DNA of 64,000 nucleotides from Silvania confinis (GCF_025564085.1 NZ_JAMGZJ010000076.1:268202-332201), one strand, 5' to 3'. Shown: positions 10,619 through 21,264, numbered from the stretch's first letter. The notes: generated by a model from the letters alone, not told the origin. Made by a program: numbers and translations.

Positions 10619-11338
10619 TTAGAGGTAAACAAGACTCAGCGTAGCATTACCATCCAGCACGACTTCGGATGATGCGCCCAATACACCTTTGGTCTGAACG
10701 GCCGGAGCGATCTCCAGTGGCATTACCATTTCGGTAAACGCGAGTGGGGCAATTTTGCCTTTTTCAGCGACGGTAACAATACGGGTGCCATCCGGATAGA
10801 AAAGACCACCGGCATCAGCGCTTTTCCAGACATTACCTGAATCGGTATCCTTGATAATGATAGACACTGCTTCGCCATCTGCGCTGCTGTCCTCAGGGAC
10901 AGCGGTCAGGGCATAAGCACCTATTTTAGCGCTGCCTACTGTGCCGAGACCGAATACAGCTCCTGTAGTGCTCAGGTCGCTTTTTCCGATATAATCATCA
11001 ATAAAAGTGGTGGATGACAGGGCTACTTTTGAGGCTGAACGGTTATCTTGTGCAATCACACCGATCGTGGTGGCAGCATCACAATTTACCGTCAAAGTAA
11101 TCTTTTTATGATTCAATTGAACCAGAGTATTTCCTGATGACGCAGTTTCCAGCATGCTGTGATTCATAGTGCCGTAATCCACTGCACCACTGTTGCTCAG
11201 CTCAGCATTACAGGCGGCCGGAATAAAACTCCCGGATACAGTCATTGTTGCGGTGGTTGCTGCATTTACATTTGCGCACGCTAATGTAGCCGCCAGGCAC
11301 AAGCCTAATGCGGAAAATTTTCCCTTATATGACATCAT
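10619..11338 (-). CDS. Major fimbrial subunit candidate, DUF1120 (GltF/YhcF-like)
   Basis: A 239-residue secreted protein, first gene of the operon. Its signal peptide runs from residue 1 to about 26 (ending CANVNA/ATT). Features shared with E. coli GltF and with the broken gene at 6233-6930 are the VSGSFIPAACNAELS start, VDYGTM, TVNCDAAT, AQDNRSA and the C-terminal LDGNATLSLVYL. Two cysteines (AACNA and VNCDA) can form the pilin-type disulfide. The start is ATGATG at 11338 with GGAAG seven bases upstream; either ATG is possible. I recall that in E. coli gltF lies directly after gltD and heads the same chaperone-usher series. Its role as main pilin is inferred from first position and the attenuator that follows. 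Confidence 0.8.
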   Translation of the reverse strand: MMSYKGKFSALGLCLAATLACANVNAATTATMTVSGSFIPAACNAELSNSGAVDYGTMNHSMLETASSGNTLVQLNHKKITLTVNCDAATTIGVIAQDNRSASKVALSSTTFIDDYIGKSDLSTTGAVFGLGTVGSAKIGAYALTAVPEDSSADGEAVSIIIKDTDSGNVWKSADAGGLFYPDGTRIVTVAEKGKIAPLAFTEMVMPLEIAPAVQTKGVLGASSEVVLDGNATLSLVYL

Positions 11339-11601
11339 TAATGCTTCCTAATTAATTAATAATTTAACTTTCCATAGGTCGCCAGATATATTCACTAGCT
11401 CTCAAGAATATTAAAACTGAAGAGCGCAAAGGTAAATATAAACAAAGCAAATGAATTTTTGCATTTTAATCACGATTGTAACAATCATATTTTCTTCATA
11501 ACTTCTTAATTAAAATTGAATATATGATTTACTCATATCATTCGTGCAATGAATTGAATAAATTAATGTTTATTTTAGGATTTTCACCAATGAATGGACA
11601 T
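11339..11601 (-). promoter_or_regulatory. AT-rich control region upstream of the fimbrial operon
   Basis: About 260 bases with no plausible gene on either strand and far richer in A and T than the flanking housekeeping genes. It contains a 13-base palindrome GATTGT-A-ACAATC (11474-11486) and several ATTAATTA runs. AT-rich fimbrial promoters are commonly H-NS-silenced and phase-switched; I see no flanking inverted repeats of the fimS type. No promoter can be placed with confidence. Confidence 0.45.
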
Positions 11602-11635
11602 AAAAAAACCACGTTCTGAGCGAACGTGGTTTTTT
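11602..11635 (-). terminator. Rho-independent terminator of sspAB
   Basis: CCACGTTC (11609-11616), a five-base loop and GAACGTGG (11622-11629) are flanked by an A tract (11602-11608) and a T tract (11630-11635). On the - strand the stem is followed by Ts, 20 bases after the sspB stop. The structure is symmetrical and could also stop + strand transcription. Confidence 0.9.
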
Positions 11636-11656
11636 AAAGTGTAGACCGAAAAGTGG

Positions 11657-12148
11657 CTATTTCACTACGCGCAATGCCGGACGGCCGCCACGCGGGGGTG
11701 GCGTGTCGTCAGGACCATCGTCATGATCGGGTTTATCGCCGTCAATAATCGACATGACCGTTTCGCTCTCGCTCCCGGTCGCGCCATTATCATCATTAAG
11801 GCTGGCAACGTCTTCGTCGTATGCGGTTTCAGGCTCAAACATCGTCCCTGCGCCATTTTCACGCGCATAGATAGCCAGCACAGCGGCCAGCGGAACAGAA
11901 ACCTGACGCGGCACACCGCCGAAGCGGGCGTTAAAGCGCACTTCGTCGTTTGCCAGTTCCAGACCACCGACCGCACGCGGTGCGATGTTCAGAACGATTT
12001 GTCCGTCACGCGCATATTCCATCGGAACCTGCACGTCCGGCAACGTCACATCCACAACCAGGTGCGGCGTGAGCTGGTTATCCAGCAGCCATTCATAGAA
12101 GGCGCGCAGCAGATACGGACGGCGTGGAGACAGCTGTGACATTTCCAC
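11657..12148 (-). CDS. sspB: Stringent starvation protein B, ClpXP adaptor
   Basis: SspB binds ssrA-tagged proteins released by trans-translation and hands them to ClpXP, lowering the substrate level needed for degradation. The 163-residue protein has the folded substrate-binding domain (residues about 1-110, with PYLLRAFYEWLLDN at the start), a charged disordered linker rich in Asp and Glu, and the C-terminal ClpX-binding tail RPALRVVK. The length is near the 165 residues of E. coli. It starts 5 bases after the sspA stop, in the usual sspA-sspB operon. Confidence 0.97.
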   Translation of the reverse strand: MEMSQLSPRRPYLLRAFYEWLLDNQLTPHLVVDVTLPDVQVPMEYARDGQIVLNIAPRAVGGLELANDEVRFNARFGGVPRQVSVPLAAVLAIYARENGAGTMFEPETAYDEDVASLNDDNGATGSESETVMSIIDGDKPDHDDGPDDTPPPRGGRPALRVVK

Positions 12149-12153
12149 AATGA

Positions 12154-12792
12154 TTAGCCTCGGCCGAGACGCATTTCACGTTCGGGTTCAGTCAGAGAAG
12201 CCAGGAAGGAGTCGCGTTCAAATACACGCGTCATATAGCCTTTAAGCTCTTTCGCACCTGGGCCGCTGAACTCAACGCCCATCGTCGGTAAACGCCACAG
12301 CAGAGGAGCCAGGTAGCAGTCGACCAAGCTGAACTCATCGCTCAGGAAGAACGGACGCTGACCGAACACCGGCGCAATCGCCAGCAGCTCTTCACGCAGC
12401 TGTTTACGCGCTGCGTCAGCTTCTGCAGAAGACCCATTCACAATGACGTTCATCAGCGTGTACCAGTCTTTCTCGATACGCTGCATATACAGGCGGCTTT
12501 CGCCACGCGCAACCGGGTACACCGGCATCAGCGGCGGATGAGGGAAACGCTCATCCAGATATTCCATAATGATGCGGGATTCCCACAGGGTCAACTCGCG
12601 ATCCACCAGCGTTGGCACGCTCTGGTTCGGGTTGAGATCGATCAGATCCTGAGGTGGGTTATCCTTTTCCACATGCTCGATCTCAAAACTGACACCTTTC
12701 TCGGCCAGTACGATACGAACCTGATGGCTATAAATGTCAGTAGGACCAGAAAACAGCGTCATTACCGAACGTTTGTTGGCAGCGACAGCCAT
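12154..12792 (-). CDS. sspA: Stringent starvation protein A
   Basis: SspA is a glutathione-S-transferase-fold protein that binds RNA polymerase and is induced by starvation; it supports stationary-phase acid tolerance and lowers H-NS levels in E. coli. The 212 residues show the thioredoxin-like N-terminal domain (residues about 10-85, with the conserved NQSVPTLVDRELTLWESRIIMEYLDERFPHPP region broken here into its motifs NQSVPTLV and ESRIIMEYL) and an all-helical C-terminal domain. It heads the sspA-sspB operon. The 310 bases upstream (12793-13103) hold its leader and the rpsI terminator; I could not place a confident promoter there. Confidence 0.97.
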   Translation of the reverse strand: MAVAANKRSVMTLFSGPTDIYSHQVRIVLAEKGVSFEIEHVEKDNPPQDLIDLNPNQSVPTLVDRELTLWESRIIMEYLDERFPHPPLMPVYPVARGESRLYMQRIEKDWYTLMNVIVNGSSAEADAARKQLREELLAIAPVFGQRPFFLSDEFSLVDCYLAPLLWRLPTMGVEFSGPGAKELKGYMTRVFERDSFLASLTEPEREMRLGRG

Positions 12793-13045
12793 GAAAACCT
12801 CCAGGTATATTCAGAATATTACTGCTACCAGCCATACAGGCTAGCCAGTTGTTTTGTCGCCCATCCCAGGGAATGTTCTTCGTTGTTCAAAATGCGAACA
12901 AAAATCGAGCCTTCACCGTTATCTGGGCAGAAAAGTGGGTGATAGTTTACCAGATTTTAAGGACTTTGTGGTGAGGGGATTCTGGAAATGCGGAAAAAGA
13001 GGTCAAAAACAGATGCGTAATGTGGATAACCTGGTCGTTACCCAT

Positions 13046-13070
13046 AAAAAAACCCGCCGAAGCGGGTTTT
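13046..13070 (-). terminator. Terminator of the rplM-rpsI operon
   Basis: AACCCGC (13051-13057), tetraloop CGAA and GCGGGTT (13062-13068) form a stem that on the - strand is followed by a T run (complement of 13046-13050). It lies 34 bases after the rpsI stop. Confidence 0.88.
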
Positions 13071-13103
13071 TCATTAACTGTTGTCTGCCGAAGCAGAAAC
13101 CAA

Positions 13104-13499
<396 letters not shown>

Positions 13500-13511
13500 C
13501 TATAATCCCGA

Positions 13512-13964
<453 letters not shown>

Positions 13965-14103
13965 TTACACGTTGGTGAACACCCAAACGTTTTAGTAGTT
14001 GAGGTTCACACGACATTGTCCAGCAAACCTACCCCTTCGAATAGCCTATGCCGGCGCAGAGAAAGTTTTGGGAAAAAACCTTCTTGTAACGTGGGGTCGC
14101 AAG

Positions 14104-14132
14104 ATTATAGAGAAGTCGGGGGTAAAGGTCGA
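14104..14132 (-). promoter_or_regulatory. Promoter of rplM-rpsI
   Basis: On the - strand TCGACC (14132-14127) and a perfect TATAAT (14109-14104) are separated by 17 bases. The bases after the -10 box are GC-rich (CTTGCGACCCC), as expected for a stringently controlled ribosomal promoter. It gives a leader of about 155 bases before rplM. Confidence 0.7.
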
Positions 14133-14229
14133 CCCCTAATTGTGATTTGAACCGGGTTTTTCCGGGGGATGAGAAGTGCGGTCTGGTGCCTTCACCCCCA
14201 GCCCTTCTCGCACAGGTTCAAGGTGGCAT

Positions 14230-15357
14230 TTATGGCATATGCTCGCGCTTGAGATACTCTTCGCTTTGCATCTCCTGCAGGCGCGACAGGCAGCGCTGGA
14301 ACTCGAACTTCAGCCGCTCCCCCTGATACACGTCATATAAAGGCACAGCGGCGCTGACCACCAGCTTCACGTGGCGCTCGTAAAACTCATCCACCAGCGC
14401 GATAAAGCGGCGGGCTTCGCTCTCCATCAACGACGTCAGTACCGGCACCTCGAACAACATGACCGTGTGGAACAGGCGTGAGAGTGCAATATAGTCATGC
14501 TGGCTGCGGGCATCGACGCACAGGGTCGCAAACGACACCGCCAGGGTTTGATTGACCTCGCCGAGGGTTTGCAGCGGGCGATGGTTCACTTCGAGCAGTG
14601 TGGCGTTTTCGCGTTTGCTGCCAGCCAGCGCCAGCCACAGCGTATCCATCTGCTGCCGGGTCTGGTCATTTAACGGCGACAGCCACAGGTGAGCCTGAGT
14701 TAAGGTTCGCAGGCGGTAATCGACGCCCGCATCAACATTCATAATGTCGCAATGCGCGTTGATTGCATCGATAGCGGGCAGGAAACGCGCCCGCTGTAAA
14801 CCGTTGCGGTACAGTTCATCCGGCGGGATGTTGGAGGTGGCAACCAGCGTAATACCGCGGGCAAACAGCGCTTTCATCAAGCCGCCGAGCAGCATCGCAT
14901 CGGTAATGTCGGAGACAAAAAACTCATCAAAGCACAGGACATCGGTTTCGGCTTTAAAACGCTCGGCTACGATATCCAACGGATCGCTGTGGCCCTGTAA
15001 CGCTGTCAATTCCTCATGTACCCGCAGCATAAAGCGGTGAAAGTGCAGACGCTGTTTACGCGTGCCCGGCAGGCTCTGATAAAACAGATCCATCAGCCAG
15101 GTTTTGCCCCGCCCGACGCCGCCCCACATATATAAGCCGCGCACTGGCATGATGGTTTGCGGCTCTTTTTTCCCCAACAACCGGCCAAACGCCGCTTTTA
15201 ATCCACCGGAAGGCGCAACCTCTGCAGTTGGCTGGGTCGTCAGCGCCTGATAAATGCTGTCCAGACGATTGACCGCTTCACGCTGCACGTCGTCTGGCTG
15301 ATGGGAACCCTCATTCAGGGCCTGCTGGTAACGCGATGTCGGGGAGAGGCTTTGCAT
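14230..15357 (-). CDS. zapE: Cell division ATPase ZapE (AFG1 family)
   Basis: ZapE is an ATPase that associates with the constricting Z ring and is needed for growth at low oxygen or high temperature in E. coli. The 375-residue protein carries the Walker A motif GGVGRGKTWLMD near residue 85 and the Walker B motif DVLCFDEFFVSD near residue 140, with sensor ATSN further on. The length equals that of E. coli ZapE (YhcM). It is monocistronic, diverging from zapG across 190 bases. Downstream (14160-14229) I see no clear terminator. Confidence 0.96.
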   Translation of the reverse strand: MQSLSPTSRYQQALNEGSHQPDDVQREAVNRLDSIYQALTTQPTAEVAPSGGLKAAFGRLLGKKEPQTIMPVRGLYMWGGVGRGKTWLMDLFYQSLPGTRKQRLHFHRFMLRVHEELTALQGHSDPLDIVAERFKAETDVLCFDEFFVSDITDAMLLGGLMKALFARGITLVATSNIPPDELYRNGLQRARFLPAIDAINAHCDIMNVDAGVDYRLRTLTQAHLWLSPLNDQTRQQMDTLWLALAGSKRENATLLEVNHRPLQTLGEVNQTLAVSFATLCVDARSQHDYIALSRLFHTVMLFEVPVLTSLMESEARRFIALVDEFYERHVKLVVSAAVPLYDVYQGERLKFEFQRCLSRLQEMQSEEYLKREHMP

Positions 15358-15547
15358 AATCTTGTTGTTATTCCTTCAATTAATACCCGTCAGGCTGCAC
15401 AGTTGACGAAAAAAAGGCCGTTCTACAGTACGCGATGATACGGCGGGATTCCACTTCTACGGGAATAGCGGTTATAGTGGCATAATCAGGCACAGGCATG
15501 GAGCCGAGCCAACACCCTACGGAACCACAAGATAACGGGAGAAGTTC

Positions 15548-15946
15548 ATGACCTGGGAATATGCGCTAATCGGTTTAGTCGTCGGCATCGCTATTGGTGC
15601 TGTGGCCATGCGTTTTGGTAATCGCAAATTGCGTCAGCAACAGGCCTTGCAGTACGAACTGGAAAAGAACAAAGCCGAACTGGAAGAGTATCGTGAAGAG
15701 CTGGTAAGCCACTTTGCCCGCAGCGCCGAGCTGCTGGACAACATGGCCGATGATTACCGTCAGCTTTACCAGCACATGGCGAAAAGCTCCAGCAGCCTGC
15801 TGCCAGAGATGAGCGCGGAAGCCAACCCATTCCGTAACCGCCTGGCTGAATCCGAAGCCGGTAACGACCAGGCACCGGTACAGATGCCACGTGATTACTC
15901 CGATGGCGCGTCCGGCCTGCTGCGCAATGGCGTAAAACGCGGTTAA
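15548..15946 (+). CDS. zapG: Z-ring associated inner membrane protein ZapG (YhcB)
   Basis: A 132-residue protein with one N-terminal membrane segment (WEYALIGLVVGIAIGAVAM, residues about 3-21), followed by a cytoplasmic coiled coil (residues about 28-65, NRKLRQQQALQYELEKNK with regular hydrophobic spacing) and a low-complexity tail. Family knowledge links YhcB/ZapG (DUF1043) to divisome and envelope biogenesis. The E. coli protein has the same length. GGGAGAAG precedes the ATG. It is divergent from zapE, and a GC-rich hairpin ends the unit. Confidence 0.95.
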   Translation: MTWEYALIGLVVGIAIGAVAMRFGNRKLRQQQALQYELEKNKAELEEYREELVSHFARSAELLDNMADDYRQLYQHMAKSSSSLLPEMSAEANPFRNRLAESEAGNDQAPVQMPRDYSDGASGLLRNGVKRG

Positions 15947-15968
15947 TCTCACATCACAAATATATTTT

Positions 15969-15996
15969 ACGGGCGCAGCGATTGCGCCCGTCCTTT
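15969..15996 (+). terminator. Probable zapG terminator
   Basis: ACGGGCGCA (15969-15977), a five-base loop and TGCGCCCGT (15983-15991) form a 9-bp stem followed by CCTTTCTTCC, a weak pyrimidine tract, 22 bases after the zapG stop. Confidence 0.65.
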
Positions 15997-16115
15997 CTTC
16001 CCGACCCCAGCTATTATTTAGTCAAACTCCTCATTGTTCGGCATTTTAAAATTCAATAATATCAGACTGTTTTGGGGCCGTTATTCCTTCATCCAGGTTG
16101 CGAGAGCCAGCATAA

Positions 16116-17480
16116 ATGAACAAGAAAAATCAGCTGTTGAGCGCGTTAGCATTGAGCATCGGATTATCCCTGTCGGCCACGTATTCGGTGGCCGCCGCTA
16201 TCCCTTCGCAGGTGCCCGGTCAGGCTGCGCTGCCAAGCCTGGCACCGATGCTGGAAAAAGTCTTACCCGCGGTCGTGAGCGTGAAGGTCGAAGGTACCGC
16301 CGTGCAAAGCCAGCGCGTCCCGGAAGAGTTAAAGAAGTACTTTGGTGATGATGCCCCGGACCAGGCGCAGCCCTTTGAAGGACTGGGATCTGGCGTGGTG
16401 ATCGATGCGGCGAAAGGCTACGTGCTAACCAACAATCACGTCATCAGCCAGGCCGATAAAATCAGCGTGCAGATGAACGACGGTCGCGAATTCGAGGCCA
16501 AACTGATTGGCGGCGACGATCAGAGCGATATCGCGCTGCTGCAGCTGCAAAACCCTACTGGCCTGACGCAAATGGCGATTGCCGACTCTGACAAGCTGCG
16601 CGTGGGCGATTTCGCCGTCGCGGTCGGTAACCCGTTCGGCCTTGGCCAGACGGCCACTTCCGGTATCATCTCAGCCCTGGGTCGCAGCGGATTAAACCTT
16701 GAAGGGCTGGAAAACTTTATCCAGACCGACGCCTCCATTAACCGCGGCAACTCCGGCGGCGCACTGCTGAACCTGAACGGCGAGCTGATCGGCATCAACA
16801 CCGCCATTCTCGCCCCCGGCGGCGGTAGCGTCGGAATTGGCTTTGCCATCCCCAGCAACATGGCCCGCACGCTGGCACAGCAGCTGATTCAGTTTGGCGA
16901 AGTGAAGCGCGGATTGCTGGGTATTAAAGGCATGGAGATGAGCGCAGATATCGCAAAAGCGTTTAACCTGAACGTTCAACGCGGCGCCTTTGTCAGCGAA
17001 GTATTGCCGAATTCCGGCTCGGCAAAAGCGGGCGTGAAGTCCGGGGATGTGATTGTCAGCCTGAATGATAAGCCGCTTAACAGCTTTGCTGAACTGCGCT
17101 CGCGTATCGCCACCACTGAGCCGGGCGCCGTGGTTAAACTTGGCCTGTTGCGCGACGGAAAACCACTTAACGTGCAGGTCACGCTGGATAAAAGCACCTC
17201 GTCATCCGCCAGCGCCGAGATGATTGCCCCCGCGCTGCAGGGTGCGACGCTGAGCGACGGGCAACTGAAGGACGGCACTAAAGGCATTACCCTCAATAGC
17301 GTGGAGAAGAGCAGTCCGGCCGCTCAGGCAGGGCTTCATCAGGATGATGTGATTATCGGGGTGAACCGCACTCGCGTGCAGTCTATCGCCGAAATGCGCA
17401 AAGTGCTGGAGGGCAAACCGTCGATCATCGCCCTGCAGATCGTGCGCGGCAATGACACTCTTTATATTCTGCTGCGTTAA
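16116..17480 (+). CDS. degQ: Periplasmic serine endoprotease DegQ
   Basis: DegQ is an HtrA-family periplasmic protease and chaperone that degrades misfolded proteins. The 454-residue sequence has a signal peptide ending near SVAA/A, a trypsin-like domain with the triad seen as NNHVI (His), SDIALLQ (Asp) and GNSGGALL (Ser, near residue 215), and two PDZ domains (residues about 260-350 and 370-450, with GITLNSVEKSSPAAQAG in the second). Its length is within a residue of E. coli DegQ. It is followed 88 bases later by degS in the same orientation, with a strong hairpin between them. Confidence 0.97.
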   Translation: MNKKNQLLSALALSIGLSLSATYSVAAAIPSQVPGQAALPSLAPMLEKVLPAVVSVKVEGTAVQSQRVPEELKKYFGDDAPDQAQPFEGLGSGVVIDAAKGYVLTNNHVISQADKISVQMNDGREFEAKLIGGDDQSDIALLQLQNPTGLTQMAIADSDKLRVGDFAVAVGNPFGLGQTATSGIISALGRSGLNLEGLENFIQTDASINRGNSGGALLNLNGELIGINTAILAPGGGSVGIGFAIPSNMARTLAQQLIQFGEVKRGLLGIKGMEMSADIAKAFNLNVQRGAFVSEVLPNSGSAKAGVKSGDVIVSLNDKPLNSFAELRSRIATTEPGAVVKLGLLRDGKPLNVQVTLDKSTSSSASAEMIAPALQGATLSDGQLKDGTKGITLNSVEKSSPAAQAGLHQDDVIIGVNRTRVQSIAEMRKVLEGKPSIIALQIVRGNDTLYILLR

Positions 17481-17489
17481 GCATTGATG

Positions 17490-17522
17490 TATCCGGACAT
17501 CACCGCGTGTGATGTCCGGATA
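17490..17522 (+). repeat. Long perfect hairpin between degQ and degS
   Basis: TATCCGGACATCAC (17490-17503) and its exact complement GTGATGTCCGGATA (17509-17522) enclose a five-base loop. The stem is 14 bp with no T tract after it, ten bases after the degQ stop. It may be an extragenic palindrome stabilising the degQ mRNA end, or a weak terminator. Confidence 0.6.
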
Positions 17523-17568
17523 AGTCATGCTATGCTGCTTGCGATCATCCCTTAACGACGCCCGTATC

Positions 17569-18636
17569 ATGGTTTTAAAGCTCATTCGTTCGGTCGCCAT
17601 CGGCCTGGTTGTCGGTGGCCTGTTACTGGTCGCCATGCCCTCTTTACGTCAGTTTAATCAACTGGCGGCACCGCAATTTGATAGCGCGGATGAAACACCT
17701 GCCAGTTACAATCAGGCGGTGCGCCGCGCCGCGCCTGCGGTAGTTAACGTCTATAACCGCGGGATGAACAGCACCAGCCATAATCAGCTGGAGATCCGTA
17801 CCCTGGGGTCCGGCGTGATCATGGATGAACGCGGCTATATCATTACCAACAAACATGTGATCAACGATGCCGATCAGATCATCGTCGCCCTGCAGGATGG
17901 CCGCGTGTTTGAAGCCCTGCTGGTGGGTTCAGATAATCTTACCGACCTGGCAGTGCTGAAAATAACCGCCACCGGCGGTTTGCCGGTGATCCCGATTAAC
18001 CGTAAACGCGCGCCGCATATTGGCGACGTGGTACTGGCGATCGGCAACCCCTATAACCTTGGGCAGACCATCACCCAGGGGATTGTCAGCGCAACCGGGC
18101 GTATCGGCCTGAACCCCTCCGGACGACAGAACTTCCTGCAAACGGACGCCTCCATTAACCACGGAAACTCCGGCGGGGCGCTGGTGAACTCGTTGGGCGA
18201 ACTGATGGGGATTAACACCCTCTCCTTTGATAAGAGCAATGACGGAGAAACCCCGGAAGGCATCGGCTTTGCGATCCCATACCAGCTGGCAAACAAGATC
18301 ATGGATAAGCTGATCCGCGACGGACGAGTGATCCGCGGCTATATCGGCATTGGCGGACGAGAGATTGCTCCGCTGCATGCCCAGGGTGGCGGCATCGATC
18401 AGATTCAGGGCATTGTGGTCAATGAAGTGACGGCCGGTGGCCCGGCGGCAGAAGCGGGGATGCTGGTCAACGATGTCATCGTCTCGGTGAACGGCAAACC
18501 GGCGCTGTCGGCGCTGGAAACCATGGACCAGGTGGCTGAGATCAGACCCGGTTCGATCATCCCGGTAGAAGTGATGCGTGATGATAAGAAACTGACGCTG
18601 CAGGTAACCATTCAGGAATACCCGGCAACCAACTAA
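17569..18636 (+). CDS. degS: Site-1 protease DegS of the sigma-E envelope stress pathway
   Basis: DegS senses unfolded outer-membrane porins through its PDZ domain and then cuts the anti-sigma factor RseA in the periplasm. I start it at the ATG at 17569 (MVLKLIRSVAIGLVVGG, 355 residues, same as E. coli); an upstream ATG at 17527 would add 14 residues unlike the family. An N-terminal membrane anchor (residues about 6-25) replaces a cleaved signal peptide. The triad is visible as TNKHVIND, LTDLAVLK and HGNSGGALVN (Ser near 201), followed by one PDZ domain (residues about 250-350). Confidence 0.97.
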   Translation: MVLKLIRSVAIGLVVGGLLLVAMPSLRQFNQLAAPQFDSADETPASYNQAVRRAAPAVVNVYNRGMNSTSHNQLEIRTLGSGVIMDERGYIITNKHVINDADQIIVALQDGRVFEALLVGSDNLTDLAVLKITATGGLPVIPINRKRAPHIGDVVLAIGNPYNLGQTITQGIVSATGRIGLNPSGRQNFLQTDASINHGNSGGALVNSLGELMGINTLSFDKSNDGETPEGIGFAIPYQLANKIMDKLIRDGRVIRGYIGIGGREIAPLHAQGGGIDQIQGIVVNEVTAGGPAAEAGMLVNDVIVSVNGKPALSALETMDQVAEIRPGSIIPVEVMRDDKKLTLQVTIQEYPATN

Positions 18637-18649
18637 ACCCGCAGACATA

Positions 18650-18680
18650 AAAAAACCGGAGAAATTTCTCCGGTTTTTTA
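18650..18680. terminator. Bidirectional terminator between degS and mdh
   Basis: CCGGAGA-AATT-TCTCCGG (18656-18673) is bounded by an A run on the left and TTTTTT on the right. It ends degS on the + strand and mdh on the - strand, 20 and 31 bases from their stops. Confidence 0.92.
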
Positions 18681-18703
18681 TTGCCCTGCGGGAAGCGCGT
18701 CGC

Positions 18704-19708
<1,005 letters not shown>

Positions 19709-19982
19709 TCAATAATTACAATCTTCGACATTCCAGAATTTGGGGTCACGCGCTTTTTGCATCTGCCGGAAGGCTATCAGGCGTTATGCGCTAACTAAGC
19801 AACGAATCAAGAGGGGGTTACAATACACCCACGCAAGCCACCAAAACAACATCATTTTGATAACATTTAATTTACTTTTAAGCTTATTTGCGAGGCGTGA
19901 CGCAGGCATGTTCCTTGATAACGAATTTTGATAAAATCACTCCCTTTCATAACATTATTTCAGCCTAAGATTGGGCAGATAG

Positions 19983-20020
19983 TTTGCATAAAAATTCATC
20001 CATGTGCATAATAATGTTGT
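19983..20020 (+). promoter_or_regulatory. ARG-box operator and promoter of argR
   Basis: A complete ARG box (19983-20000, core TTGCATAAAAATTCAT) fits the consensus TGNAT-N4-ATNCA exactly. A second, with a good left half (TGCATAATAAT) and a poor right half, spans 20003-20020 after a two-base gap. The boxes cover a candidate promoter, TTGCAT (19985-19990) and TAATAA (20009-20014), so the repressor would block its own transcription, as known for argR. Confidence 0.75.
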
Positions 20021-20043
20021 TTCTACCGCTATATTTCGGGTGA

Positions 20044-20517
<474 letters not shown>

Positions 20518-20524
20518 TCCCTTT

Positions 20525-20548
20525 CCCCTGCTACACCTGTAGCGGGGG
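20525..20548 (+). terminator. Probable argR terminator
   Basis: CCCCTGCTAC and GTAGCGGGGG form a stem (one G-T pair) with a tiny loop, eight bases after the argR stop. The sequence after it (ATATTCTGCT) is only weakly T-rich. The following 20550-20800 is AT-rich and I see no gene in it. Confidence 0.5.
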
Positions 20549-20825
20549 ATATTCTGCTCCCGCCTCGTTTCACCCTACATTCCGTTATCTTTCCTTTAAC
20601 AAATAGTGCGTTTTATCGCCTCAAAGCATTCACCCAGTGAATGACAAACGCCGCGATCGCACGAATAATCAAACCCTCTTATCCTCATGAATTTATTGAA
20701 TATATTATCCTTTAACGCCCCAATCCCTGCCGTTTTTATTCTCTCTGGTTATAACGCAGCATTCACTTAAAACATAATTACGTAGTTTATAATTAGCATG
20801 GTATTAATTTTTTACGTGATTAGTG

Positions 20826-20853
20826 TATACTTGATTTTGTGATGAGGGTCACG
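20826..20853 (+). promoter_or_regulatory. Candidate yhcN promoter -10 with overlapping CRP-like site
   Basis: TATACT (20826-20831) is a good -10 box, with a weak ATTAAT 17 bases upstream. TGTGA-N6-TCACG (20838-20853) matches the CRP half-sites TGTGA and TCACA with one mismatch and would cover the transcription start, so CRP would be expected to repress. The pairing is inferred from motifs only. Confidence 0.4.
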
Positions 20854-20896
20854 AAACACCGACCCCAGTAAAAGAATATGACGAGGAAAAATAATC

Positions 20897-21160
20897 ATGA
20901 AAATCAAAACAACTGTTGCCGCGCTGAGCGTTCTGTCTGTCCTGTCTTTCGGTGCATTTGCTGCCGACTCTATCAATGCTGAACAGGCTCAGTCCCGCGA
21001 AGCTATCGGTACAGTCTCTATCGGCGCAGTCGCTGCATCGCCAATGGATATGAACCAGATGCTGAACAAAAAAGCGCAAGAACAAGGTGCCTCTTCCTAC
21101 CGCGTAATTGAAGCGCGTACTGGCGACCACTGGCATGCAACAGCTGAACTGTACAAATAA
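20897..21160 (+). CDS. yhcN: Small periplasmic stress protein, YhcN/BhsA (DUF1471) family
   Basis: An 87-residue secreted protein with a signal peptide cut after AFA (residue 22), leaving a mature domain of about 65 residues of the DUF1471 fold. Conserved features are the ASPMDM segment and the C-terminal GDHWHATAELYK. Members of this family (BhsA, McbA, YhcN, YdgH-like) respond to acid, peroxide or biofilm stress; YhcN of E. coli has been tied to acid and peroxide responses. AGGA precedes the ATG. A close paralogue follows 104 bases downstream. Confidence 0.93.
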   Translation: MKIKTTVAALSVLSVLSFGAFAADSINAEQAQSREAIGTVSIGAVAASPMDMNQMLNKKAQEQGASSYRVIEARTGDHWHATAELYK

Positions 21161-21264
21161 GTTCTGCTGAGTAAAAACGAAATAACGACTCAACGACACC
21201 AGGCATAAAAATAGCAGTACAACCCTTCTCGTCGTTGATTTGACCCGATTAAGGAGTAAAGACC

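Noticed and set aside
11339..11601. A fimS-type invertible promoter element ahead of the fimbrial operon
   Set aside because: I found no inverted repeats bounding a switchable segment and no recombinase gene in the cluster.
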